From: CALGFH01 sp036003705
Lineage (GTDB): Bacteria; Actinomycetota; CALGFH01
Assembly: GCA_036003705.1 (NCBI GenBank)
Contig: DASYSE010000121.1
Span: 1-64,000, forward strand
DNA: 64,000 bases
Reading direction: 5' to 3'
Shown: in pieces, positions 40,736 to 48,700 of the stretch
Layout of the letters: each line of letters begins with the position of its first letter
Numbering within the stretch: position 1 is the stretch's first letter
Notes under the pieces: generated by a model
Database searches by the model: none
Told to the model about the DNA's origin: nothing
The model's input: the letters and a program-made list of their open reading frames with translations, nothing else
Program-made: the position numbers and the translations under genes

Positions 40736-41810
40736 CCATGTGGCTCCGAGCATGTTCGGGCCCGAAGGGCTGTACGGCGGTGGCGAACGCTACCCTCTGG
40801 AGCTGTCCCGGGCCCTGGCCACCGAGGTGGACTGCGAGCTGGTGACCTTCGGCGCCCGGCCCGGCCGGTGGCGGGAGCGCGCAGGCCTCGAGATCCGGGT
40901 CCTTCGGCCGCTGGTCCGGCTGCACCGCCACCCCGCCCAGCCGGTGACCCCGCTGCTGCCCGCGGCGCTGGCCGGCGCCGAGATCGTCCACGCACATCAT
41001 TTCCGGAGCGTACCCACTCGCATGGCGGCGGTGACAGCCCGCCTCCGGGGAGCGGCCACCGCGGTGACCGACCACGGCCTGCCCGGCCGGACGTGGGGTG
41101 GACTCGTCCACCGGCTGTTCGACCGCTTCCTGACCGTGTCGCGGTTCTCCGCCGAGCTGCTGGGTGCCCCCGAGGCGAGGACGCGAGTGATCTACGGCGG
41201 CGCCGACCCGCGGCGCTTCTCCCCTGCGCGCGATGCCGACCGCCACGGCGTCCTGTTCGTCGGGCGGCTGACTCCCCACAAGGGGATCGACCGTCTGATC
41301 CGCGCCCTGCCCGCCGGTGCGGCCCTGCGGATCGCCGGCGGCGGCGGCCACGACCCCCATCCACCCGAGCGGGACTACCCGGACCTGCTCCGCCGGCTGG
41401 CCCGCGACCGGGACGTGGCCTTCCTCGGACCGGTACCCGACCCCGCCCTGCCTGGCCTGTACCGCCGGGCCGCCGTCCTGGCCCTGCCATCGGTCGACCG
41501 CACCTGCTACGGCCGGCATGTCCCCGTCTCCGAGCTGCTCGGTCTCACCGCGCTGGAGGCCATGTCCAGCGGGACCCCGGTGATCGCCAGCCGGATCGGG
41601 GGCCTGGCCGAGGTGGTGGTGGACGGGGAGACCGGGTTCCTGGTGGAGCCAGGCGACGTGGCCGCGCTCGAGGACCGCCTCGCGCTGGTCCTGTCCGACC
41701 GCCGCCTGGCCGCCCGGCTGGGCGCCAACGCCCGTGATCTGGTCCTGGAACGGTTCACCTGGCGGGCCTGCGCGGAGCGGTGTCTCGCCGCCTATGAATC
41801 GCTGAGGTGA
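40725..41810 (+). CDS. Glycosyltransferase family 4 (GT-B fold)
   Basis: 361 residues from ATG 40725. N-domain: MRVIHVAPSMFGPEGLYGGG and VHAHHFRSVP. C-domain: VLFVGRLTPHKGIDRLIRAL (about 181-200), VAFLGPVPDPALPGLYRRAA and the E-x7-E motif in PVSELLGLTALEAMSSGTPV (about 267-286). The family member is most similar in style to phosphatidylinositol- or sugar-transferring GT4 enzymes. Together with the opposite-strand GT it may decorate the product of the neighbouring RibA-RibD/PTPS-like enzymes, or this could be a chance neighbourhood. The 11-bp head-to-head overlap means its promoter must lie inside the other gene. Confidence 0.88.
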   Translation: MRVIHVAPSMFGPEGLYGGGERYPLELSRALATEVDCELVTFGARPGRWRERAGLEIRVLRPLVRLHRHPAQPVTPLLPAALAGAEIVHAHHFRSVPTRMAAVTARLRGAATAVTDHGLPGRTWGGLVHRLFDRFLTVSRFSAELLGAPEARTRVIYGGADPRRFSPARDADRHGVLFVGRLTPHKGIDRLIRALPAGAALRIAGGGGHDPHPPERDYPDLLRRLARDRDVAFLGPVPDPALPGLYRRAAVLALPSVDRTCYGRHVPVSELLGLTALEAMSSGTPVIASRIGGLAEVVVDGETGFLVEPGDVAALEDRLALVLSDRRLAARLGANARDLVLERFTWRACAERCLAAYESLR

Positions 41811-41813
41811 GCG

Positions 41814-42503
41814 CTAGATCGAGCTGGGATCGGCGGCGGCCAGCGCGGCGGTGAGCGTGTCGACCACCGGCACGCCGGTGGCCTCCAGGGCGTGGCGGTG
41901 GTGCGAGCCCCCGTCGTACAGGACGCAGCGGGCGCCGACCGCCCGCGCCGCCGCCAGGTCGTCCAGGGAGTCGCCGACCAGCACCACCGTCTGAGGTGCA
42001 AGCTCCAGCGCGGCCAGGTGCGCGACCAGGTGCTCGGCCTTGCCGCCGCCTCCAGGCCGACGTAACCCGTCCACGCGGACGAAGAAATGGTCGATCCCCA
42101 GCCGCTCGACCAACGCAACCAGGTCCTGGTGCCGCCACATCGACAGCAGCGACTGGGGCAGGCCGGCCGCCTCGGCGGCCGCCAACGCCGCCCGCGCGTC
42201 GGATGCCAGCGCCAGCCGCTCCAGCCGGGCCTGGTAGCCGTCGTGGTAGGCCTCGTCGAGGGCCTGCCATTCGTCGGCTGAGACGGCCCGGCCGACCACC
42301 TGCTCGTAGAACCGCTGGACCGGACGAGTGAAGTGGCTGCGGTAACGGTCGGCGTCGATCGGGGGAACGCCCAGCAGCGACAACGCGTCGTTGACCGCCG
42401 CCACCACCGCGACCTGGTCGTCGAACAAGGTGCCGTTCCAGTCCCACACCAGGTGGCGGGTGCCGCTGTCGGTATGGCGGGGGGCGCCGTCCATGTGCGC
42501 CAT
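41814..42503 (-). CDS. HAD-superfamily phosphatase (phosphoglycolate phosphatase-like)
   Basis: 229 residues. Motif I is LVWDWNGTLFDDQ (DxNGT variant, about 20), with motif II in SLLSMWRHQD, Lys in GGGGKAEHLVAH and motif IV in VVLVGDSLDDLAAARAVG. The helical cap is at about 35-110 (YEQVVGRAVSADEWQAL). Residual gene order with the two glycosyltransferases suggests it removes phosphate from a sugar- or nucleotide-phosphate intermediate. It converges with the plus-strand GT gene with only three bases between stops. Confidence 0.85.
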   Translation of the reverse strand: MAHMDGAPRHTDSGTRHLVWDWNGTLFDDQVAVVAAVNDALSLLGVPPIDADRYRSHFTRPVQRFYEQVVGRAVSADEWQALDEAYHDGYQARLERLALASDARAALAAAEAAGLPQSLLSMWRHQDLVALVERLGIDHFFVRVDGLRRPGGGGKAEHLVAHLAALELAPQTVVLVGDSLDDLAAARAVGARCVLYDGGSHHRHALEATGVPVVDTLTAALAAADPSSI

Positions 42504-42631
42504 GCAGGGCAGTGTAGGCCCAAGGAGAGGATCAGCCGTCGAGGGTGGCCCGCACCAGGTCGCGGAACTCCTCTACGGCTTCGGGCGGCCTCGGGCGGGA
42601 CCGGCCGGAGGCCTGGCCGACCAAGGGTGTC

Positions 42632-43033
42632 TCACCAGTCGGTCTTCGCACCGGGGATGGCGGCCACCCCGGCCTTCGCCACCTCCAGGTCCTCTTCGCC
42701 GGAACCGGAACTCACTCCCACCGCTCCCAGGACCTGGCCGCCGACGATGATGGGCAGTCCGCCCTCGAGATTGGTGAGGCGTCCCCCGGTGACGAGGGCG
42801 AGTTTCAGATCGTGCCCCGGTTCCACACCGCCGGTCGCGGACCGACGATCGGCGGCGGTGAGCGCCTTGCGCTGTGCGGTCTGGATGGAGAGGAACTTCG
42901 CGCCATCCATCCGGACGAACGCGAGCAGTCTCCCTCTGTCGTCGACGACGGCGACGCACTGCGGAGTGCCCATTGCCGCTGCGCGCTCCACCGCGGCCTG
43001 AAGGACGTGCAGCGCCCCTTCATGGGTGAGCAT
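42632..43033 (-). CDS. GlcG/HbpS-like heme-degrading or heme-binding family protein
   Basis: 133 residues. HbpS/GlcG fold: ALHVLQAAVERAAAMGTPQC, then VAVVDDRGRLLAFVRMDGAK, SIQTAQRKALTAADR, and GGLPIIVGGQVLGAVGVSSG near the C-terminus. These small proteins occur in glycolate, diol and aromatic gene clusters with roles ranging from heme binding to structural support. Here it opens the catabolic island on the minus strand, ahead of an alpha/beta hydrolase further upstream. Start ATG 43033 lacks a strong ribosome site. Within 42504-42631 I see only a possible decayed C-terminus (VEEFRDLVRATLDG) in the minus frame. Confidence 0.8.
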   Translation of the reverse strand: MLTHEGALHVLQAAVERAAAMGTPQCVAVVDDRGRLLAFVRMDGAKFLSIQTAQRKALTAADRRSATGGVEPGHDLKLALVTGGRLTNLEGGLPIIVGGQVLGAVGVSSGSGEEDLEVAKAGVAAIPGAKTDW

Positions 43034-43185
43034 CAGACGCGTGGCGGTGTCGGCGATGGTGCCCTCCGGAACCGACGAATGGCTCGATCCACCATTGACA
43101 ATCCCTCATACCTTAGCACGTTACTGAGCCGCGCCCCGTGACGTCCGGCTCGGCGCCGGGTCGAGGAAGGAAGGCTCAGGCGGGG

Positions 43186-44070
43186 TCAGCCGGAGATCCC
43201 GGTGAGGGTCTGGGAGACCGAGCGGGGGTCGCGGAGGCTCCAGCGGCCGGCTTCCACGGTGGCGAGGAAGTCGGCCACCAGCCGGTTGAACAACTCCGGC
43301 TCCTCGAGATTCGAGGTGTGCCCGGTCTTCGGCAGAACCACCAGCCCCGCTGACGGGATGGTCCGCTTCAGCATGAGGTTCGTCTCGAGACAGCCGGCAT
43401 CCTCGTCACCGACCATCAGCAGGGTGGGAATCCCCAGGGCCCGGAGGTCGTCAGCCAGGTCGTAGAGCGAGGGGCGCTCCCGCTGGACTCCGCGCATCGT
43501 AAGCGCCGACCCCACGGAGGAGTGCTCGGACAGCATGCGCACGAACTCCTCCCACCCCCGGCGATCCTTGTTCTGGAACTGGACCCGGGCCGGGCCGGCC
43601 CCGTAGGTCGGAGCGATTGCCGCCGCTCCCTGGTTCTGGAACGCCTCCGCGATCGCCTGGCTCTCCGCTCGGAACGACGCTCGAGCGTCGGGAGGCGCTC
43701 CATAGCCGCATCCGGCCACCACCAGCGACGCTGCCCGATCCGGGTGGCGCAGTCCGAGGTGCAGCGTGCAGAACGCTCCCATCGACAGGCCCACGATATG
43801 CGCTCGCTCGATCCCGAGGTGGTCCAGCACCGCCAGCGCGTCGGCGACGGCAAGATCCTGAGAGTAGGCGGCAGGGTCCGTTGGCACGTCGGAGGGCGGA
43901 TAGCCTCGAGCCGCGTAGGTCACACACCGATGCCGGCGAGCAAGGCATCGGATCTGGGGTTCCCAGCTCCGATGATCCCCGGCGAACTCATGGATGAACA
44001 GGATCGGGGTTCCTCCCCCGGCCTCTTCGTAGTACAGACCAACTCCACCTTCCGACGACGCGACCCCCAT
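43186..44070 (-). CDS. Alpha/beta hydrolase fold protein
   Basis: 294 residues. Oxyanion HEFAGDHRSWEPQ, nucleophile elbow VGLSMGAFCTLHLG (Ser about 98), acid Asp in VGDEDAGCLETN and base His in LPKTGHTSNLEEPEL (about 269). The lid (about 120-190) contains a Gln/Asn-rich segment (AEAFQNQGAAAIAPTYG). This is the 3-oxoadipate enol-lactonase/meta-cleavage hydrolase branch, so it may hydrolyse a lactone, ester or C-C bond in the island's pathway. It is divergent from the ABC transporter operon across a 219-bp region with a promoter and palindrome. Confidence 0.85.
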   Translation of the reverse strand: MGVASSEGGVGLYYEEAGGGTPILFIHEFAGDHRSWEPQIRCLARRHRCVTYAARGYPPSDVPTDPAAYSQDLAVADALAVLDHLGIERAHIVGLSMGAFCTLHLGLRHPDRAASLVVAGCGYGAPPDARASFRAESQAIAEAFQNQGAAAIAPTYGAGPARVQFQNKDRRGWEEFVRMLSEHSSVGSALTMRGVQRERPSLYDLADDLRALGIPTLLMVGDEDAGCLETNLMLKRTIPSAGLVVLPKTGHTSNLEEPELFNRLVADFLATVEAGRWSLRDPRSVSQTLTGISG

Positions 44071-44198
44071 CGGTTCACCTCATCTTTCGGTCGGCTGTCG
44101 CGAGGGCCTGCTGCAGCCCGTGTCCAGGCCGCCAGCGCCGAGCATGACCTCGGCGCACATCGCGGACCAACGCCACCCGCCATCCGGTCCCCGCTGGC

Positions 44199-44252
44199 TT
44201 GACTGATCGATCCCGGCTCAGGTACTTTTTGAGGTCTTAAGATAGTATCTTA
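44199..44252 (+). promoter_or_regulatory. Promoter with 15-bp perfect palindrome upstream of the ABC transporter operon
   Basis: TTGACT (44199-44204) and TACTTT (44223-44228) are separated by 18 bases. Just downstream is TAAGATAGTATCTTA (44238-44252), a perfect palindrome about the central G. It is AT-rich in an otherwise GC-rich region and about 38 bases before the chosen start of the ATPase gene. Its position and form suit a repressor of the FCD-GntR type, which is encoded at 59867-60712. Confidence 0.55.
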
Positions 44253-44289
44253 GAACTCGACGGTGAGCGCCCGGGAAAGGGAGCACCCG

Positions 44290-45066
44290 GTGGAGGGAGC
44301 GGTCGAGGTCCGCGGCGTGAGCAAGTCGTTCCCGCGCCACCGGGGCGGCGAGCTCCGAGTTCTGAACGATGTCTCCTTCTCCCTCGACGCCGGGACCTTC
44401 ATCTGCCTGGTCGGCCCCAGCGGCTGCGGGAAGTCGACCCTCCTGCGGATCATCGATGGGCTGATCCCGCCCGACTCCGGCGAGGTGCTCATCGGCGGCC
44501 AGAGGGTCCGTGCGCCCTCGCTGGACCGTGGATTCGTGTTCCAGCAGTTCAACCTCCTGCCATGGCGCACCGTGCTCGGGAACGTGGAGTTCGGGCTGGA
44601 GAACCTGGGGGTGAGGAAGCAGGAACGGCGGCGGCGCGCGCGCGAGGTCATCAAGCTCGTGGACCTCGAGGGGTTCGAGACCTACTACCCCAGTCAGCTG
44701 TCCGGGGGGATGCAGCAACGTGTCGGCCTGGCCAGGGCGATCGCCGTGGAGCCGGCGATCCTGTTGATGGACGAGCCGTTCGGCTCGGTGGATGACCAGA
44801 CCCGGATGCTCCTCCAGGACGAGCTCCTCAAGATCTGGGAGCAGGCCCAGAAGACCGTCATCTTTGTCACCCACGACATCGAGGAGGCGCTCTACCTGGG
44901 GGACAAGATCGTGGTCATGTGCGCCCGACCGTCGCGCATCAACCGGATCCTGGAGGTCCCGTTCGGACGACCTCGAACCGACGAGATCCGAGGGGCCCCG
45001 GAGATGGGCCATCTCAAGCAGGAGATCTGGGAGGAACTGAAGTCCGGGGCCACGGTGGAGGGGTGA
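44290..45066 (+). CDS. ABC transporter ATP-binding protein, NitT/TauT (TauB/SsuB) type
   Basis: 258 residues from GTG 44290, chosen because AAAGGGAG lies seven bases upstream; an in-frame GTG at 44263 has no ribosome site. Walker A LVGPSGCGKSTLL, Q-loop GFVFQQFNLLPWRTVLGN, signature SQLSGGMQQRVGLARA, Walker B ILLMDEPFGSVDD and switch His in FVTHDIEEALYLGDKI. The DEPFGSVD and PWRTVL features are typical of taurine/nitrate/sulfonate importers, which take up small organic nitrogen or sulfur compounds. First gene of the 44.3-51.0 kb plus-strand operon; the following permease begins three bases after its stop. Confidence 0.92.
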   Translation: MEGAVEVRGVSKSFPRHRGGELRVLNDVSFSLDAGTFICLVGPSGCGKSTLLRIIDGLIPPDSGEVLIGGQRVRAPSLDRGFVFQQFNLLPWRTVLGNVEFGLENLGVRKQERRRRAREVIKLVDLEGFETYYPSQLSGGMQQRVGLARAIAVEPAILLMDEPFGSVDDQTRMLLQDELLKIWEQAQKTVIFVTHDIEEALYLGDKIVVMCARPSRINRILEVPFGRPRTDEIRGAPEMGHLKQEIWEELKSGATVEG

Positions 45067-45068
45067 GG

Positions 45069-45932
45069 ATGAGATCGGAGACGAGGGTCTCATCCGAGGG
45101 AGACCTCGTCTCCGGGGGCGACCAACCGGCGTTGTCCAGGCGCGGCACCGAGGACAGTCTCCCGGGATGGAGGCGCCTTCTCCGCAACAAGTGGGTGCTG
45201 CGGGCCCTCTTCTACGGGGCCATCCTGGCGGTGTGGCAGGCCACCGCCGTCATCAAGGGCGAGTTCTTCCTCCCCACCCTCCCCCAGACCGTCAGGGGAT
45301 TCGGCGAGATCTTCACCGAGGGCTACGCGGGGACGCTGCTGGGGACGCTCCGCCAGCTGGTCTCCGGCTTCCTGATCGCCCTGGTCATCGCCATCCCAGT
45401 GGGTGTGCTGATGGGCCGGTTCCGGTTCGTCGAGGACCTCCTCGCTCCCTATGTCAACACGCTGTTCGTGACCCCCAAGCAGGCGCTGCTGCCGATCATC
45501 ATCGTCGCCGTCGGCATCGGGTTCTGGTACCGCACCTGGGTCGTCGTCCTCTTCGCCGTCTTCTTCCCCATCATCAACACGGCCGCGGGCGTCCGCTACG
45601 TGGACACGGAGCTCCGGGAGACCGCGCGGGCGTTCGGGACGGGCCGGTGGCGGATGTTCAGCCGGATCTACCTCCCGGCATCCGCCCCGTTCGTCGTGGC
45701 CGGGATCCGGCTCGGCTTCGGGATGGCCATGAAAGGCATGGTGATCGCGGAGCTTTGGATCTTCGCGGGGGCCGGGAACCTGCTGGAGACCTTCTCCCGG
45801 TCTCCGCTACGGCTCGATCTCTACTACCCCCTCGTGCTGCTCATCATCATCTTCGCGGTCTGCGTCAACGAGCTGCTCAAGTGGGCGGAGCGAAAGCTCC
45901 GGCCGGCCGCGCAGGCGACCGGGCAGGTGTAA
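45069..45932 (+). CDS. ABC transporter permease, TauC/SsuC type
   Basis: 287 residues from ATG 45069. About six membrane helices, the first at 40-60 (VLRALFYGAILAVWQATAV). The EAA loop is VDTELRETARAFGTGRWRMF (about 180-199). The family feature FVTPKQALLPIIIVAVGIG is present. A polar N-terminal extension of about 35 residues (MRSETRVSSEGDLVSGGD) precedes the first helix. It pairs with the second permease, which starts four bases after its stop. Together with the ATPase and lipoprotein this is a complete NitT/TauT-family importer. Confidence 0.9.
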   Translation: MRSETRVSSEGDLVSGGDQPALSRRGTEDSLPGWRRLLRNKWVLRALFYGAILAVWQATAVIKGEFFLPTLPQTVRGFGEIFTEGYAGTLLGTLRQLVSGFLIALVIAIPVGVLMGRFRFVEDLLAPYVNTLFVTPKQALLPIIIVAVGIGFWYRTWVVVLFAVFFPIINTAAGVRYVDTELRETARAFGTGRWRMFSRIYLPASAPFVVAGIRLGFGMAMKGMVIAELWIFAGAGNLLETFSRSPLRLDLYYPLVLLIIIFAVCVNELLKWAERKLRPAAQATGQV

Positions 45933-45936
45933 CGCG

Positions 45937-46755
45937 ATGTCCGAGCTGGAGGGAGCGACGCAGCAGCGGGTCTGGGCGCGGCGGCCAGGCGCCGGACGCC
46001 GCCGCCACCTGGACCGCGGCAAGCTCGCCCGATGGACCCTGTCCATCGCGCTCTTCTTCGTCCTGTGGGAGGCCGTCGGCAGGAGCGGCCGCATCATCGC
46101 AATCCTTCCGGCTTCGGAGGTACTGCCCGACCTCGCACAGCAGATCGCCGAGGGTGAGATCCTCCGGGCCACGCTGGGCACGCTCACGATCGCCGGCGTC
46201 GGATTCGCCATCGGGGCCGCCATCGGAGTCCCGACCGGTGTGCTGCTCGGAGTGTCGGAGCGCTGGTCGAGCGTCCTGGACCCGCTGGTGAATGCGTCGC
46301 TGTCGGCGCCGATCGCGATGTTCATCCCGGTCATCGCCGTGTACCTCGGCCTGGAGTTCAAGGCGAAGGTGGTGGGGGTCCTGCTCTTCAACGTCTTCGT
46401 CATCATCGTCAACACCGCCACCGGGATCCGGGAGGTGCCGCCCAGCGTCGTCGAGATGGGTCGGGCCTTCGGGACCAGCCCCTCCGCCATGTACCGGCGG
46501 ATCATCCTGCCCTGGGCGAGCCCCTACATCATCACGGGACTGCGGATCGGCGTCGGCCGATCCGTCGAGGGAGCGATCCTGTTCGACCTGTTCCTGCGGA
46601 CCGAGAACCTGGGTCTGGTCATCCGGAACGCGGCGGGGTCGTTCGACCTCAGCACACTGCTGGGTTCGGTGTTCTTCATCACGATCATCGCCGCCGGGAC
46701 GATGGGTCTCGCCCGCATCGTCGAGTGGCGCCTGCTCCGGTGGAAGACGGGATGA
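45937..46755 (+). CDS. ABC transporter permease, TauC/SsuC type (second subunit)
   Basis: 272 residues with about six membrane helices, the first at about 30-50 (KLARWTLSIALFFVLWEAVG). The EAA loop is PPSVVEMGRAFGTSPSAMYR (about 166-185). FIPVIAVYLGLEFKAKVVGV is the typical central segment. Two different permeases, rather than one homodimeric one, occur in a subset of this transporter family. It is followed by the gene for the binding lipoprotein after 73 bases. Confidence 0.88.
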   Translation: MSELEGATQQRVWARRPGAGRRRHLDRGKLARWTLSIALFFVLWEAVGRSGRIIAILPASEVLPDLAQQIAEGEILRATLGTLTIAGVGFAIGAAIGVPTGVLLGVSERWSSVLDPLVNASLSAPIAMFIPVIAVYLGLEFKAKVVGVLLFNVFVIIVNTATGIREVPPSVVEMGRAFGTSPSAMYRRIILPWASPYIITGLRIGVGRSVEGAILFDLFLRTENLGLVIRNAAGSFDLSTLLGSVFFITIIAAGTMGLARIVEWRLLRWKTG

Positions 46756-46828
46756 GCGAAGGAAGGCGGGGACCTTCCCGATCACGACGACGGCGGCGTT
46801 GTCCGCCGAAACGAGGAGGTGGATCCGG

Positions 46829-47920
46829 GTGAAGCAGCTCGTCAGGGTGCTCGTGCTCGCGAGCGTGGTCGCGCTGGTGGCCGCCGGGTGCGGCGAGGAT
46901 GAGGCGCCGTCCTCCGGTCCGAAGCCGGTGCGGGTGGTGACCAGCTCCACCGGACAGGCGTACGTGGGACAGTTCCACGCCGCCGAGCTGTTCGGTGACA
47001 AGTTCGGGCTCGCCTCGAACAACCAGCTGACCGAGTTCGAGGACGAGGGGGCCGCCGCGCAGGTGCTGGTCTCGGGCGGGGCCGATGCCGGCTCCACCGG
47101 ACTGACCCAGGTCATTCAGCTCATCAGTCGAGGGCAGAAGCTGAAGGCGTTCTGCCCCGTCCAGGTGGACAGCACCGAGCAGCTCGTCGGGATCACCAGC
47201 AAGATCAACTCGCTCAACCAGATCACCGACCCGAAGATCCGGGTGGCCGTTGACAGTCCCGGTGGCCTGGTGAACTTCATCATGAACCTGGTGTTCCAGC
47301 AGAAAGGCCTCGGGGTCAAGGTCAGCGACCTCAAGAACGTGACCGTCCTGGGGGACGGGAGCCAGCGCCTGGCCGCGCTCGCGGCCGGCCAGGTGGACGT
47401 GGGCTCGGTCGACCTCTTCGAGCTCCCCGACCTGCAGAAGCAGGTCGGGGCCGAGAACGTGACCACCCTCAGCGTCACCGCGGCCGATGCCGACTTCCTG
47501 GCCAACATCTACTACGCCTCGACCAAGTGGCTCGATGAGAACACGGACCTTGCCGGGCGGTTCTGCGCGGCCACGCTGTACTCCAACCGGGTCCTCGCGG
47601 CCGACTACAAGCAGTACAAGGCGGCGGTGGACAAATACATCAAGGGAGGGGTCGACGAGTCGATCACCAAGACCAACTGGGACTTCGCACGCAAGTATCA
47701 GATCTGGCCCTACAACGACGACGTGATGACCCCGGAGGCCATCAAGACCGTCATCGACGTGGGCGTGGCCTCGGAGCTGCTGGAGAGCCCGGCCAAGGAC
47801 TACACCTTCGACGACATCGTCGACACGCGGCCGCTGAAGATCGCGATGGACCTCGTCGGAGGGCCGGTGAGCGCCGACGACATCCTGGCCGGTACGGTGC
47901 CGGCGCCGAAGGGCGGCTAG
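46829..47920 (+). CDS. Substrate-binding lipoprotein of the NitT/TauT-type transporter
   Basis: 363 residues from GTG 46829, preceded by GAGGAGGT at about 46813-46820. A lipoprotein signal peptide, VKQLVRVLVLASVVALVAAG, is followed by Cys (lipobox VAAGC). The mature part has two-lobe features of the NMT1/THI5-like fold: VVTSSTGQAYVGQFHAAELF, then DPKIRVAVDSPGGLVNFIMN and RLAALAAGQVDVGSVDLFEL. It should bind the imported nitrogenous substrate of the island. It is the fourth transporter gene, and no further binding protein is seen nearby. Confidence 0.88.
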   Translation: MKQLVRVLVLASVVALVAAGCGEDEAPSSGPKPVRVVTSSTGQAYVGQFHAAELFGDKFGLASNNQLTEFEDEGAAAQVLVSGGADAGSTGLTQVIQLISRGQKLKAFCPVQVDSTEQLVGITSKINSLNQITDPKIRVAVDSPGGLVNFIMNLVFQQKGLGVKVSDLKNVTVLGDGSQRLAALAAGQVDVGSVDLFELPDLQKQVGAENVTTLSVTAADADFLANIYYASTKWLDENTDLAGRFCAATLYSNRVLAADYKQYKAAVDKYIKGGVDESITKTNWDFARKYQIWPYNDDVMTPEAIKTVIDVGVASELLESPAKDYTFDDIVDTRPLKIAMDLVGGPVSADDILAGTVPAPKGG

Positions 47921-47957
47921 GAGGAGCCCGGGAGGCGTCGAACATGGAGGTGAGCGG

Positions 47958-48629
47958 ATGAGCGAGGGTGGACCCCCACGAACCGGGTTGCCGCTGGCAA
48001 GGGTCGCCCCTGCGACGACCCGTCTCCTGGTCGTGGACGTGCAGAACGACTTCCTGGCCGACGGTGGGTGGTTCGCCAACCACGGGCACGATCTCGAGCC
48101 GATGCGCCGGGCCGTGGACAACGTGGAACGGTTCATCCCGGTGGCCCGGGCCGCGGGCGTCCGGCCGATCTTCATCAGGGCGATCTACGACGAGAAGTGG
48201 CTCTCCAAGCCGATGCTGGAACGCCATGAGCTCGTCGGCCTGGACAGCCGTCACTGTCAGGAAGGCACCTGGGGAGCGGAGTTCTATGTGGTGCGCCCGC
48301 AGCCCCAGGACGACGTCATCGTCAAGCATCGCTACAGCGCCTTCATCGGGACCGAGCTGGACCCGCTGCTTCGTGCCCAGGGTGTCGAGAACCTGATCAT
48401 CGTGGGGGTGACGACCAACGTGTGCGTCGAGTCCACCGCCCGCGACGGCTACATGCTCGACTACCACATCGTCCTGGTGGAGGACTGCACCGCCTCCTAC
48501 AGCGAGGAACCGCATCGGGCAACCCTGGCCAACATCCGCCGGGCCTTCGGCCGCGTCGTGACGGCCGAGGAGGTCACCTCGGTCTGGCGTGAGGCCGAGC
48601 TCCTGCCGAGGGTGGCCGCGGCGGTCTGA
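47958..48629 (+). CDS. Isochorismatase-like cysteine amidohydrolase
   Basis: 223 residues. The catalytic triad of the family is visible: Asp in LLVVDVQNDFLAD (about 27), Lys in VIVKHRYSAFIGTEL (about 118) and Cys in GVTTNVCVESTARDGYML (about 151). This group includes N-carbamoylsarcosine amidase, RutB, biuret hydrolase and maleamate amidase. Length and the HGHDLEPM loop are compatible with ureidoacrylate/carbamoyl amidases. In this cluster it would release ammonia (and perhaps CO2) from an amide or carbamoyl intermediate. Part of the 44.3-51.0 kb operon, 37 bases after the lipoprotein gene. Confidence 0.9.
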   Translation: MSEGGPPRTGLPLARVAPATTRLLVVDVQNDFLADGGWFANHGHDLEPMRRAVDNVERFIPVARAAGVRPIFIRAIYDEKWLSKPMLERHELVGLDSRHCQEGTWGAEFYVVRPQPQDDVIVKHRYSAFIGTELDPLLRAQGVENLIIVGVTTNVCVESTARDGYMLDYHIVLVEDCTASYSEEPHRATLANIRRAFGRVVTAEEVTSVWREAELLPRVAAAV

Positions 48630-48700
48630 TCCGGCAGGGGTCGAGGTGGCTGGCCGGCCTGCGCTGCGCGAGGGTCCGCTGACGGGCGGAAGAGGGGCAT

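Noticed and set aside
42535..42600. Minus-strand fragment ending VEEFRDLVRATLDG
   Set aside because: Looks like the tail of a decayed gene but is too short to assign.
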